NCBI RefSeq assembly: GCF_020911925.1
Contig: NZ_CP087134.1
Location: 930,001 to 994,000 of the forward strand
Length of the DNA stretch: 64,000 nt
DNA from: Flavobacterium cupriresistens
GTDB taxonomy: Bacteria; Bacteroidota; Bacteroidia; Flavobacteriales; Flavobacteriaceae
Direction of reading: 5' to 3'
This document shows, one piece after another, positions 10,101 to 18,547 of this stretch. Each line of letters starts with the position of its first letter. The stretch's first letter is position 1. The translations under genes and the position numbers were made by a program. The notes beneath the pieces are model-generated. The model searched no databases. It saw only the letters and a program-made list of their open reading frames with translations, and was not told the DNA's origin.

Positions 10101-10321
10101 TTCTTATGACCGCTTTTGCTTTTATCTTAGGTGTTGTGCCTCTTTTAACCGCTAGTGGTGCCGGAGCTCAAGCCAGAAAGGTAATGGGATTAACGGTTTT
10201 CAGCGGTATGCTGGTTGCCACAATTTTGGGAGTTTGTTTGATTCCTGTCTTATTTGTATTTATTGAAAGTTTTGGTAAAAAACCTTCAGAAGAAATTGAT
10301 GAAACTAAAAAGGAAGAATGA
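7178..10321 (+). CDS. RND multidrug efflux permease, AcrB/HAE1 type
   Basis: At 1047 residues it has the normal length for a hydrophobe/amphiphile efflux-1 permease. It opens with FFVRRPIVAIVLSI and TPVAQYPEIAPP, the HAE1 N-terminal signature. Twelve membrane segments can be placed in two halves with large periplasmic loops after TM1 and TM7. TM4 contains GLVLAIGIVVDDAIVVVEAV with the paired Asp residues used for proton relay. It pumps drugs, bile-like compounds or lipids out through the adaptor and outer-membrane factor encoded on either side. Its stop overlaps the start of the next gene by four bases. Confidence 0.97.
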   Translation: MDNFFVRRPIVAIVLSIFIVLIGGLSILSTPVAQYPEIAPPLVQVSTSYRGANALNVEQAVATPIEQKVNGVENMLYMQSTNTGDGSMSLSITFDMGTDLDIATMLTQNRVAEATNKLPQDVKTTGVTTKKSLAMPLLILSLYSPNKTFDNNFLTNYANINIVDALARIKGVGEVTLYGGSSYAMRIWVKPDIMSKYNLTVPDIVRSIQEQNAIAPGGKFGAPPAKDKNDFTYNVTLKDRLVNPEDFENIILKSNLSNQQVRLKDVATVSLGTESYASIAKLNGSPAGTIGIKQMPGSNALEVAENVKKTIEGLSKRFPQDLKYKVSLDTTLAISEGIDEILHTLFEAIILVILVVFIFLQNWRATLIPLLTVPVSLVGVFMLFPLLGFSVNVLSLLGLVLAIGIVVDDAIVVVEAVMHHIEQGMSPRDATNQAMKEVSGPVIAIAIVLTAVFIPVALTPGITGRLYQQFAITIAISVIFSALSALTLSPALCSLLLKPNQESKGWLGRFFKAFNQKFSAFTDKYTGFSGYLIKKMTRSFIFIGILIVAIILLGGRIPGGFVPEEDQGYMFVNIELPGASSLERTNKVIDKVENILSKNEGIDSYTSIAGFSLIKNSVATNNGFFFVSLKEWKEREQDVFQILKEVNGKVVFGIPEATVFAFGPPPISGIGNAAGFTIMLQDKEGQTPQYLYQNAQRFMAEAKKRPEIGTIRTTFNPNVPQISLDIDREKVSELNLSLSDVNLAIGASLGGQYINEFNKFGRQYIVLLQAAPNYTVNPEDINKIFVRSKDNKMIPISSIATIRKESGPEFTTRFNLYRAAEVGGTPAPGYTSAEAMDALQETAEKVLPSGMGYQWSNMSFQEKQAEGKGNTVFLMALLFVFLILAAQYESWKLPFSVLLGTPFAVFGAFLGLFLCRLISPDYVNNVFAQIGLVMLIGLAAKNAILIVEFAKEEYEKGMPVKEAALYAAKLRFRPILMTAFAFILGVVPLLTASGAGAQARKVMGLTVFSGMLVATILGVCLIPVLFVFIESFGKKPSEEIDETKKEE

Positions 10322-11685
10322 TGAAAAATCTAAAATTAGTACTCGTATTACTTGCAATAGCTGTTTTTCCTTATAGCTGTATGGTGGGTCCAAAATATTC
10401 AAAACCAGAGCAACCCAAAACCGACAGTTTTCAATTCGGAAACAAAACAACAGACACAACTGCCAATGTAACTACCCTAAAATGGTCCACAATTTTCAAT
10501 GATGATGTATTGATCGGATTGATTCAGAAAGGGATTCAGAATAATTATGATTTAAAAATTGCTTTAGCACGTCTGGAACAGGCAAAAGCTAATTTAGGCA
10601 TTGCCAAAGCCGATTTATATCCGTCCTTTCAGTATTCAGGTCAGGTAAATAGCGCCCAGACTTTTCTGCAGCAAACTTCCTTGACCGCCAATATGTCCTG
10701 GGAGTTGGATTTTTGGGGGAAATTTCGTCATCAAAACAAAGCGCTACAAAGTGAACTTCTGGCAACTGATGAAGCCCGAAAAGTAGTGCTTTCCACTATT
10801 GTCAGCACCATTGCTGTTTCGTATTTTGAATTACGTGATTTCGATAATCAACTGGAAATCACGCAACACACTTTAGAAACCAGACAAAAAGCATATGATA
10901 TCATTAACGAAAGATTCAAAAGCGGTTATGTTGCGGAATTAGATAAAGTACAAATCGAACAACAGGTCGCAATTGCAGAAGCCAATATTCCATTGATTAA
11001 AAGACAGATTACAGCTTTAGAAAACTCCATTTCGGTACTAATAGGCCAGGTTCCCGCTCCTATCGAAAGAGGTAAAACCAACAATGATTTATTGATTTTG
11101 TCTACATTTCCGACTTCGGTACCTTCGGCCTTATTAGAAAACCGTCCTGATGTAAAAAGAACGGAACTTTTGTACCGCGCTTCCAACGAAAGAATTGGTG
11201 TTGCACAAGCGATGCGGTATCCATCGTTTAATATTGCAGCGCTTGCAGGTTTTGTAAGTCCAACGATTGGTGATTTGTTTACTGATGCTTCTTACCTCCA
11301 GAATATTGGAGCCGGCGTTAGTGGACCATTGTTTAACTTTGGAAAAAATAAACGCCGTGTTGAAGTAAACCGCCAGATAGCGGAAGAAAACAAACTGGTT
11401 TTTCAGAAAACGTATTTAATAGCCATCTCAGAAGTAGAAAACGCCTTGCAAAACGTAGCCATGTACAAAGAAGAATGGACCGCCCGAAACAGACAAATTG
11501 TAGCCGCGCAAAAAAACTACGACTTATCTAACGCCAGATATTACAACGGATATGTTTCATACCTCGAAGTTCTGGACGCCCAACGTTCCTTATTTGAAGC
11601 ACAATTAAGTCTTTCGCAATTAACCCAGAAACAGTTGAGTTCGATGGTTCTGTTGTATAAAGCACTTGGCGGCGGATGGAATTAG
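10318..11685 (+). CDS. RND efflux outer-membrane factor, NodT/OprM family lipoprotein
   Basis: The 455-residue protein begins with a lipoprotein signal (FPYSC, Cys21, followed by MVGPKYSKP, a typical OprM-family opening). Two internally related OEP halves follow, rich in long helices; each contains the RLEQAKANL or DAQRSLFEAQLSL type of repeat, with ALLENRPDV between them. It forms the trimeric channel through the outer membrane for the adaptor and permease encoded just upstream. Translation is coupled by the ATGA overlap at 10318-10321; a second ATG directly follows and could also be used. It is the last gene of the operon. Confidence 0.95.
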   Translation: MMKNLKLVLVLLAIAVFPYSCMVGPKYSKPEQPKTDSFQFGNKTTDTTANVTTLKWSTIFNDDVLIGLIQKGIQNNYDLKIALARLEQAKANLGIAKADLYPSFQYSGQVNSAQTFLQQTSLTANMSWELDFWGKFRHQNKALQSELLATDEARKVVLSTIVSTIAVSYFELRDFDNQLEITQHTLETRQKAYDIINERFKSGYVAELDKVQIEQQVAIAEANIPLIKRQITALENSISVLIGQVPAPIERGKTNNDLLILSTFPTSVPSALLENRPDVKRTELLYRASNERIGVAQAMRYPSFNIAALAGFVSPTIGDLFTDASYLQNIGAGVSGPLFNFGKNKRRVEVNRQIAEENKLVFQKTYLIAISEVENALQNVAMYKEEWTARNRQIVAAQKNYDLSNARYYNGYVSYLEVLDAQRSLFEAQLSLSQLTQKQLSSMVLLYKALGGGWN

Positions 11686-11784
11686 GGCATTGTCTCTTTT
11701 GGAAATTTGTGAGATGTTAAAACAAAAAATCACATAACTAAAACACTTATTAACAGCAATTTAAAACGAATCAATACACATAAC

Positions 11785-11797
11785 GCAACAATGTTGC
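11785..11797. promoter_or_regulatory. Isolated Fur-family-type palindrome
   Basis: GCAACA-A-TGTTGC is a perfect 6-1-6 palindrome. It matches the palindrome between merC and the fur-family gene (19855-19867) at every base except the centre. It lies about 100 bases downstream of the efflux operon and just before the 237-bp array, with no gene in a sensible position to be controlled. It may be a relic of a lost promoter or act on an unseen transcript. Confidence 0.45.
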
Positions 11798-11820
11798 AAA
11801 TAATAGAGAGAGGTTTTTTC

Positions 11821-12690
11821 ACGCAGATTTAGCAGATATGGCAGATTTTTTTCTTATTCATACAATTGAAATCGGTGTGTTAGTTCAAAAAACATTCGCA
11901 CAGATCCGCTTAATCTGCTAAATCTGCGTGCTAAAAACTTTGCGGCTCTGCGAGAAAAAAAACACCGCGCATAATCCTTCGACTTCGCTCAGGAGGACAG
12001 CTCTGAGTATTTAATAAAACTCTGAAAATCCCAAAATTAAAAGATGAAGAGCTCGCACGCAGATTTGGCAGATTGAGCAGATTTTTTTCTTATTGGTACA
12101 ATTGAAATCGATGTGTTTGCGCAAAAAACATTCGAACAGATCCGCTTAATCTGCTAAATCTGCGAAAAAAAAACTTTGCGGCTCTGCGAGAAATACAAAA
12201 CACCGCGCATAGTCCTTCGACTTCGCTCAGGGGGACAGCTCTGAGTATTTAATAAAACCCTGAAAATCCCAAATTAAAAGAAGAAGCTCTCGCACGCAGA
12301 TTTGGCAGATTGAGCAGATTTTTTTCTTATTGGTACAATTGAAATCGATGTGTTTGCGCAAAAAACATTCGAACAGATCCGCTTAATCTGCTAAATCTGC
12401 GAGAAAAAAACTTTGCGGCTCTGCGAGAAATACAAAACACCGCGCATAATCCTTCGACTTCGCTCAGGAGGACAGCTCTGAGTATTTAATAAAACCCTGA
12501 AAATCCCAAATTAAAAGAAGAACATCTCGCACGCAGATTTGGCAGATTTTCTTCTTATTACACAATTGAAATCGATGTGTTTGCGCAAAAAACATTCGCA
12601 CAGATCCGCTAAATCTGCTAAATCTGCGTGCAAAAAAACTTTGCGTAACCCTTCGACTTCGCTCAGGGGGACAGCTTCAAGTATTTAATT
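11821..12690. repeat. Tandem array of ~237-bp intergenic units, 3.7 copies
   Basis: Units start at 11821, 12057, 12294 and 12531; the last is cut short. Each unit carries an inverted repeat (ACGCAGATTTGGCAGAT ... ATCTGCTAAATCTGCG), then CTTTGCGGCTCTGCGAG, then CCTTCGACTTCGCTCAGG and CTCTGAGTATTTAATAAAA. Units two and three are almost identical. No start codon is followed by a plausible reading frame. The parts recur singly elsewhere in the window, so the array looks like several dispersed hairpin elements joined and then amplified. The whole gap 11686-12837 has no other gene. Confidence 0.9.
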
Positions 12691-12761
12691 AAAAGCGGAA
12701 ACTCTTAAAATCAAAATAAGCATTCGAGAATTCTTACTACTGCCTGGAATCCAAAAAACAA

Positions 12762-12800
12762 AAAAAAGAGTGCATTTCATGATGAAACGCACTCTTTTTT
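12762..12800 (-). terminator. Terminator of the bacilliredoxin gene
   Basis: A long hairpin has arms at 12762-12780 and 12782-12800, with a core of AAAAAAGAGTGC pairing with GCACTCTTTTTT and one mismatch. It is followed on the minus strand by a T-run and lies about 40 bases past the bacilliredoxin stop. Confidence 0.8.
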
Positions 12801-12837
12801 ATAAAATCTTAGTATCTAAGAAACTTAGCTTCTCAGA

Positions 12838-13248
12838 CTAGCAATACTCGTTAAACGCGTCTTGCAAGTTTTCCGCGATCAATTCAGCTGGACGGCCTTC
12901 AATATGGTGACGCTCTAACATGTGAACCAATTCTCCGTTTTTGAACAAAGCCATACTTGGCGATGATGGAGGAAAAGGAAACATATGTTGTCTTGCAGCA
13001 TCAACCGCTTCTTTGTCAACACCAGCAAAAACGGTGATCAAATGATCCGGTTTTTTAGCTCCTTCTAAACTCATTTTTGCTCCCGGACGTGCATTTCTTG
13101 CAGCACAACCACAAACAGAGTTTACAACAACCAAAGTGGTACCTTCAGCTTTAATAGCATTATCAACAGCGTCAGCACTATGTAAATCTTGAAAACCTGC
13201 AGCAGTAAGTTCAGCCTGCATTGGTTTTACCATTTCTTCTGGATACAT
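12838..13248 (-). CDS. BrxA/BrxB family bacilliredoxin
   Basis: The 136-residue protein matches the YphP/YqiW (DUF1094) family: MYPEEMVKPM at the start and VVNSVCGCAARNARPG in the middle, where CGC replaces the CxxC of thioredoxins. In Firmicutes these proteins remove bacillithiol from mixed disulfides; Bacteroidota also carry them. It is cytoplasmic, with no signal peptide. It stands alone between the repeat array and an AT-rich promoter gap, and has its own terminator. The family is clear; the thiol used by this organism is not shown here. Confidence 0.92.
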   Translation of the reverse strand: MYPEEMVKPMQAELTAAGFQDLHSADAVDNAIKAEGTTLVVVNSVCGCAARNARPGAKMSLEGAKKPDHLITVFAGVDKEAVDAARQHMFPFPPSSPSMALFKNGELVHMLERHHIEGRPAELIAENLQDAFNEYC

Positions 13249-13345
13249 ATTTTTATTTTTTAAATTTTACTTTTGAACTGCAAAGTTACAAAGTTTAGCG
13301 GCAACTACTTAATTTGAGGTATAAAGTTTTGTTATAGTTCGATTG

Positions 13346-14143
13346 TTATTTCCTAAACTTCACTTGGTACGGATAGGTTTCATAAACGGTATTATCTTCA
13401 TTTATCGTAAATCCTTTAGCAGCATCTTCTTTTGCGCTATCAATTAATGCCACGACCTCTACTCTGGATTTCCCTTGTTTCAGCCAACAAATGGCTTTAT
13501 AATACTTTACATCCGAAAATTCAGGGTAAATCTTCAGTGCTTTATCAAAAACGGCAATTGCTTCGTCCCACTTCTTCAATTCATATTTGGCAATTCCTTG
13601 GTAAAAATAGGCTGTCGGATGTTCTAATTGCTGCCTGTTAGTATAAATATCATCTACATAGTCACCTATAATTTTTTCGGCTTTTTCATATTCATTCAAC
13701 TGTAAGTAACAAAGTCCAATATAAAAACGATACGAATGGTCCATTCTGTACCCGTTACCATACAGTTTGATACATTCCTCAAAATCGGCGATTGCTTCTT
13801 TGTAATTCTTTGAAAAGATGCATTTCATAAAACCACGATAGGGTAGCCATTCTTGTTTATCATACAAAACGGCTTTGTCTAAAAATGTCATTCCTACTTC
13901 ATACTTTCTACATTTAAAATAGGGCATCGCCTTTTGCTGCCATAATTGAGCAACTGTGCTGTCTTTTTTCAAACCTTCATCGAGGCAATTTTGCCATTCG
14001 GTCATTTCAAAAATGTAGTTGTGTTTTTCGGCTCCATTCGTCAAAAATTCTTCTATAATAGCATCATGTGCTTTGTTTACAGAAACTTGCCCAAAGGACA
14101 AAAGGGTAAAAAGGAAACTTAGTCCTAAAATGGTATTTTTCAA
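13346..14143 (-). CDS. Exported tetratricopeptide-repeat protein
   Basis: The 265-residue protein has an N-terminal signal peptide (hydrophobic run ending SFGQ) and at least four TPR-like helix pairs, with motifs such as AIADFEECIKLYGNG and AIAVFDKALKIYPEFSDVKYY. TPRs make a scaffold for protein contacts, here in the periplasm or outer membrane. The only workable start is a TTG at 14143, three bases after the stop of crtY, which implies translational coupling to that gene. No enzymatic motif is visible. Function is unknown beyond protein binding. Confidence 0.8.
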   Translation of the reverse strand: MKNTILGLSFLFTLLSFGQVSVNKAHDAIIEEFLTNGAEKHNYIFEMTEWQNCLDEGLKKDSTVAQLWQQKAMPYFKCRKYEVGMTFLDKAVLYDKQEWLPYRGFMKCIFSKNYKEAIADFEECIKLYGNGYRMDHSYRFYIGLCYLQLNEYEKAEKIIGDYVDDIYTNRQQLEHPTAYFYQGIAKYELKKWDEAIAVFDKALKIYPEFSDVKYYKAICWLKQGKSRVEVVALIDSAKEDAAKGFTINEDNTVYETYPYQVKFRK

Positions 14144-14146
14144 AGT

Positions 14147-15340
14147 TTATTGGTTTTGGTTGTATTTATTTGAAAGAAAAATCAACCCAAATAACGCTTT
14201 AATAAATGGTGTTTTGGGGCACTTTAAAATAACTTTAACATCTTGAATTAATGTCGTTTCTTCATCCAAAAATTTAAAAATAAAAACCGGATTTCCTTTT
14301 TTGAATAGGGCAGAAAAAATACGATTCCCTAGTTCATTATGGCGATAGAGAATATCCAGCAACAACAGATCGTAAAACCAAAATCGGCTCTTTTTATGAA
14401 AATCTTTCATTTTCAATGAAGTGGAAGGATTATCTAACAAAAATGCCACCAGTTCCGTTGATTTTTTATCCGAATTTTTAAATGTATATCCTGTACTCGC
14501 CTTTGTCCATCCGCCGGCAGTACCGATATTAAGCACTCGTTTGGTATTTCGCTCCCAAAAAGGAAAACAGGTCATTGGAATACTTCCCTGCTCCTTTTCC
14601 AGAATTTCATACGCAGTTGCGCCTAAATTCTTTAAATAGTTTTGAATCTCCTTTTCATACTCTTCTTCCGGAAGTAATTTCTCCGAAAATAGTGTATACT
14701 CAACCAAGGCCTCTGTTTTTGATATTGGCAAAACATACATAAAACGGGTATTCTCTTTTTGTTCTACCGAGAAATCCATAAAAGTAACTTGCTCCGGATT
14801 GAAGATCTCCGATTCGCTCTTGACCAGCCAACCTATAAAATGCTGTTGCAAAACGGCATATTGGGATTGATTTTCAGCAAAAGCTTTAGTGTAAATGCTA
14901 TTGAATAAGTGACTGCAAGTGTAGCTGTTATCTTCTGTACCAACATAAACATGGGTATCGAGTTCGTTGATATCGGTTACTTTATCTGTTAAAAAAGTAA
15001 TGTTTGATTCTTTTAAAAGAGCTTTCAAAACAAAGCTATAAAAATCCAAACCTCTAATCTGATTGTACTGATAAGGACGAAGGTCTAAATCGCGTTTAAA
15101 ATCCTGATTGGCAAACAAAGCAGCATCCCACTTTTTTGAAATAACCGAATCCCAAATCGTTTCCTCCTCCGACCAAAAACACCAGGTTCTGTCATTGGAT
15201 TGTTTTGAACTTGCATCTAACAACAAAATCGATTTGGTGCTGAATTTACCGGACAAAACCATTTTATAAACCGTCATTAAAGCCGAGAGACCTGTTCCGG
15301 TGAAAATGTAGTCGAAATGTTTGATTTGTGAGGAATGCAT
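14147..15340 (-). CDS. crtY: Lycopene beta-cyclase family protein
   Basis: CrtY converts linear lycopene to beta-carotene, the branch leading to zeaxanthin-type pigments in flavobacteria. The 397-residue protein starts at the ATG at 15340. The N-terminus has the dinucleotide-binding pattern DYIFTGTGLSALMTVY, then DASSKQSNDRTWCFW, the conserved Asp/Trp region of lycopene cyclases. TAGGWTKASTGYTF in the second half is another family landmark. The other carotenoid genes (crtB, crtI, crtZ) are not nearby, so the gene is separated from its pathway. It sits between a thioredoxin-like gene (18 bases upstream) and a TPR gene (3 bases downstream), with which it probably shares a message. Confidence 0.9.
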   Translation of the reverse strand: MHSSQIKHFDYIFTGTGLSALMTVYKMVLSGKFSTKSILLLDASSKQSNDRTWCFWSEEETIWDSVISKKWDAALFANQDFKRDLDLRPYQYNQIRGLDFYSFVLKALLKESNITFLTDKVTDINELDTHVYVGTEDNSYTCSHLFNSIYTKAFAENQSQYAVLQQHFIGWLVKSESEIFNPEQVTFMDFSVEQKENTRFMYVLPISKTEALVEYTLFSEKLLPEEEYEKEIQNYLKNLGATAYEILEKEQGSIPMTCFPFWERNTKRVLNIGTAGGWTKASTGYTFKNSDKKSTELVAFLLDNPSTSLKMKDFHKKSRFWFYDLLLLDILYRHNELGNRIFSALFKKGNPVFIFKFLDEETTLIQDVKVILKCPKTPFIKALFGLIFLSNKYNQNQ

Positions 15341-15358
15341 GTTCAAAAATAAGAAATT

Positions 15359-15823
15359 TTATTCTTTTGCTATTTCTAAAAACAGTTTAAAATCCGCCTC
15401 ATTTAAGTAGCTGTTATACTGGAGAATGATTTCATTATTCGCATTCAAAACACACAAAACCGGATACGCAATTTGTTTATTAATCGTTCCTAACTGAACG
15501 GCCAGCTCGTTTATGCCCACATTATTACCCGAGGGCCGGTATTTGAAAACCTGATTATTAAACGAAATGTCTCTTTTTTCTTCTGCATTCAAATCAATAA
15601 AATAAAAATCCGAATTCAACTTGTCTATGATTTCGTGATTGTTGAAGGTCATACTTTTCATTCGCTGACAAAACTGACACCAATCGGTATGGATAAAAAC
15701 AATCACATTTTTCTTTTGAATTTGCTGCAAGCTGTCAATCGCCTCAAACGGAGTGCTTTTGAGCTGGCAGAATCCTGTTGAAGTAATTCCAAGGAAGAAG
15801 ATAATAAGGGTCAGCTTTCCCAT
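15359..15823 (-). CDS. Periplasmic thioredoxin-fold protein
   Basis: The 154-residue protein has a signal peptide (MGKLTLIIFFLGITSTGFCQ) and a single thioredoxin-like domain with the active site HTDWCQFCQRM near residue 48 and the cis-Pro in IAYPVLCVL. The CQFC motif and the WC context fit the thioredoxin_7/SoxW-like group used for disulfide reduction or protein folding in the periplasm. It lies between a TonB-dependent receptor (189 bases upstream, same strand) and crtY. A link to the receptor is possible because that receptor has a CGVC motif in its plug domain. Confidence 0.85.
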   Translation of the reverse strand: MGKLTLIIFFLGITSTGFCQLKSTPFEAIDSLQQIQKKNVIVFIHTDWCQFCQRMKSMTFNNHEIIDKLNSDFYFIDLNAEEKRDISFNNQVFKYRPSGNNVGINELAVQLGTINKQIAYPVLCVLNANNEIILQYNSYLNEADFKLFLEIAKE

Positions 15824-15838
15824 TTTGGTGTTGTTTTT

Positions 15839-15990
15839 TTTGCCACTGATTTCACAGATTAAAAGGATTAAGCTTGTTCTGAATATTCTTTTCTAAATCT
15901 GTGAGGTCTGTGGTGTAACTTATTCTTATCTCAAAGCATAATAAATAAAAACAATTCGTGAAAATTCGTGTAATTCGTGTTCAAAATTAT
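15839..15990. repeat. Dispersed intergenic repeat remnants
   Basis: The gap between the TonB receptor and the thioredoxin gene contains GATTTCACAGATTAAAAGG with a later partner AAATCTGTGAGGTCTGTGG, which can pair as an imperfect hairpin. Next comes AATTCGTG repeated three times (15953-15980). The AATTCGTGTAA type recurs near 29214. Confidence 0.55.
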
Positions 15991-16012
15991 TTTTAAATGG
16001 CAACTTAAATCC

Positions 16013-18298
16013 CTACTTTAAATTATATCTCAAACCAAAGAAGCCTCTAATGGTTTGGTTTTGTCCATAAACATAAGTTGTGTCAAAAGTCAAACCGTAC
16101 GGATTATCTGAAGTAGTCACAATTTGCCCTTTTGGAACTACTTGTCCATTTAAGCCAACATTTGTTCCATCTGATGTTTGCACATTTTTATCGAAAGGAT
16201 CATTTGTTCTTGAAATCAAAAAGGGATTATTGCGTTTTGGTGTAAAATTCAACAGGTTTTTAATTCCCCCGTACACTTCAAAATTCTTCCATCCGAAATA
16301 CGTAAACTGAATGTTCTGAATACTATACCACGGCGATTTCGGGCTTCTCGGGTCTAAATCACTTAATAAAGGTAACTTCATCGGGCTGTACACATTCCCC
16401 GTATAATCCAACAATAAATTTAGTGAATCTATTTTATATGAAACACTCCAGGTTGCTGTGAATTTCTCGGTTAAAAAAGGTGTTGCCGAAACTCCATTTT
16501 CTACATTTTTATTATCCAGTAGCGTTGCACCAACAATAAACTTTAAACCTGATGGAAAATTAAGATCCACATTCGTACTGATTCCCTGACTTAACGCATA
16601 ACCATTGATGTTATCGTAAATGATTTTATTCGGATCGCTTTCGTAATCTGAAACAATTTTATTACTGAATCGAGTATAAAAAGCCGTTGTTTCGATCCCC
16701 ATAAAAGTTCCGTTTCCAAAATTGATTTTCTGTATGTAATTCAGATTCACATTAACGGATCGCTCCGGTTTTAAATCACTTTTGATCACCACATCTCTGG
16801 AGCCAGTAAGTGCTGCGTGGTCTTCGGTAAATAGATTCACTACCCGAAATCCGGTTCCCGCGTTCAATCTGAAAATAGTGTTTGGATTTTTCTTCCATCG
16901 ATAGGCTACTCTGGGAGTATAAATAGAACCGTGAATCGAATTGTAATCGTATCGCATTCCTAACAAAACCTGACTTTTTGGAGAAATCGTGATTTCATCC
17001 TGAACAAAAATTCCGGGTAACCAGGTACTTTCGGCTTCTTTAGTTGCGGTTGTATTGTCGTCGTAGTAAGAATAACGATTGGCAATTCCGGCCAGAAAAT
17101 CGTTTCTACCCATTTTTTTATCCCAGGTCAATTGCAAAAATCCAATTTTCTGATTGGCGATATAAGAGGTCGTTCCGTAGCGACTGTCCTGATAATGCAC
17201 ATTTCCGGAGAAAGACACCATCAATTTTTCTTCAAAAGGCAATTGATAACTTCCTATTAATTCTCCTCTTTTGGTGTAAATGCTTTCTCCATAAATTTCA
17301 TCCCCTCCGCGGAATTTCTTCTCCCAACGCACATCTCCACCCCAGCGATCTTCGTACATTCCTCTTGCAGCAATGGTAAACAAACGGTTATTGTCTCTCA
17401 AAAAACTCCACTTATTAAAAACTGAAATTCGTTCTGACAAGGTTACATCGGTAAAATTATCACGATCCTTATCGATAATCTGATTGTAATTGAAGTAATT
17501 AACCCCTAAAAGCGTTGTTGCTTTTTTTGACGGATTGAATTTCATTCCTAAATCGACATTGGTTTCTAAATAGGAAGTCGTAAAAACATCAGCAGAAAAC
17601 AACGGCGCGTTAGTCGGATTTTTGGTAATGATATTGATCAAGCCTCCCACAGCCTCACTTCCGTACAAGGAGGAAGCCGGGCCTTTTACGATTTCAATGC
17701 GTTCTACAAGCGAATTTGGAATTCCGGATAGTCCATAAACCGTTGATAGACTACTCACAATTGGCATCCCGTCAATTAAAATCAAAGTATATGGTCCTTC
17801 AAGACCATTAATATGAATGTCTCCCGTATTGCAGACCCCACAATTCAACTGAGGCCGAACACCGTTTATATTTTGAAGTGCCTCATAAATACTAGGCGTT
17901 GGGTTTTTCTTGAAGAAAACCGTAGAATAAACCTCAACCGGAACGGCACTTTCTAATCGCTTTACGGGTTTTAGAGTTCCGGAAACCACCACTTCATTGA
18001 GTTCGTTATCGTTGTCTTTTAATTCAAAATCAAGATTCAGTTTTTCATTCTCTGCAACCAAAATCCTTTGAGTTACGGGTTTAAATCCCATAGAGGTAAC
18101 CTGAATTTTATATTCTCCCTGAGGAATGCTCTCCAATTTATAATACCCTAAACTATCAGCTTCTGTTTTAAATGCAGTATTTAACAAGGTAATTTTAATC
18201 AATTGAGCGTCATTATCCCTGTTTACCTTTCCCGAAATAGTTTGCGAATGAACCATTTTCGCAGAAAATAAAAACAAGACTAAAAATAAATATTTCAT
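16013..18298 (-). CDS. TonB-dependent outer-membrane receptor, likely metal-related
   Basis: The 761-residue protein has a signal peptide, an N-terminal carboxypeptidase-regulatory-like beta domain (about 20-95), a plug domain (about 105-230) with LILIDGMPIVSSLSTVYG and RIEIVKGPASSLYGSEAVGG, and a C-terminal barrel ending in aromatic FFGLRYNLK. It imports a substrate through the outer membrane using TonB energy. The plug carries two cysteines in NCGVCNTGDIHING (Cys153, Cys156), unusual for this domain. A palindrome directly upstream (18311-18334) matches the one in front of the Nramp gene in half-sites and spacing, which points to control by the DtxR/MntR-type regulator and to Mn or Fe as the substrate. 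There is no SusD partner, so glycan import is unlikely. Confidence 0.92.
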   Translation of the reverse strand: MKYLFLVLFLFSAKMVHSQTISGKVNRDNDAQLIKITLLNTAFKTEADSLGYYKLESIPQGEYKIQVTSMGFKPVTQRILVAENEKLNLDFELKDNDNELNEVVVSGTLKPVKRLESAVPVEVYSTVFFKKNPTPSIYEALQNINGVRPQLNCGVCNTGDIHINGLEGPYTLILIDGMPIVSSLSTVYGLSGIPNSLVERIEIVKGPASSLYGSEAVGGLINIITKNPTNAPLFSADVFTTSYLETNVDLGMKFNPSKKATTLLGVNYFNYNQIIDKDRDNFTDVTLSERISVFNKWSFLRDNNRLFTIAARGMYEDRWGGDVRWEKKFRGGDEIYGESIYTKRGELIGSYQLPFEEKLMVSFSGNVHYQDSRYGTTSYIANQKIGFLQLTWDKKMGRNDFLAGIANRYSYYDDNTTATKEAESTWLPGIFVQDEITISPKSQVLLGMRYDYNSIHGSIYTPRVAYRWKKNPNTIFRLNAGTGFRVVNLFTEDHAALTGSRDVVIKSDLKPERSVNVNLNYIQKINFGNGTFMGIETTAFYTRFSNKIVSDYESDPNKIIYDNINGYALSQGISTNVDLNFPSGLKFIVGATLLDNKNVENGVSATPFLTEKFTATWSVSYKIDSLNLLLDYTGNVYSPMKLPLLSDLDPRSPKSPWYSIQNIQFTYFGWKNFEVYGGIKNLLNFTPKRNNPFLISRTNDPFDKNVQTSDGTNVGLNGQVVPKGQIVTTSDNPYGLTFDTTYVYGQNQTIRGFFGLRYNLK

Positions 18299-18310
18299 TC
18301 TATATAAATT

Positions 18311-18334
18311 AATTTTTAGGCAAATCTAAAAATT
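18311..18334. promoter_or_regulatory. Candidate DtxR/MntR operator at the TonB receptor promoter
   Basis: AATTTTTAG and CTAAAAATT form a perfect 9-bp inverted repeat around GCAAAT. The core TTTTAG-N6-CTAAAA is the same as in the operator of the Nramp gene (20283-20300). On the minus strand the palindrome contains TAGATTTG (18321-18328), a match to the flavobacterial -7 consensus, about 25 bases upstream of the receptor start. A bound repressor would therefore block the promoter. Confidence 0.7.
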
Positions 18335-18547
18335 AAATTTGACAAATAATGTTTACAAGGCTAAAAACTTAAAAATGAAATCATTTAGTGGGTTTGGATA
18401 AAAGAAAAAACACACAGAATCATAAGAAAAACCGAGCTAAACCTAACCAAAAACCTATTTAACTCTGTAACCTTTAAAAAACAAAACCCCTTTTAATTAA
18501 GTAAAGGAAATTATGATTCCATGTGTTATAAAAGAATAAGGAGATCC

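Noticed and set aside
11821-12690. Possible CRISPR array
   Set aside because: Units are 237 bp and contiguous, with no short repeat and unique spacer alternation and no cas gene. The same holds for the 87-bp array at 31650-31980.
18410-18535. Imperfect inverted pair (ACACAGAATCATAA and TTATGATTCCATGTGT) as a mobile element or terminator
   Set aside because: The arms mismatch, the loop is about 90 bases, and no target duplication or transposase is seen.
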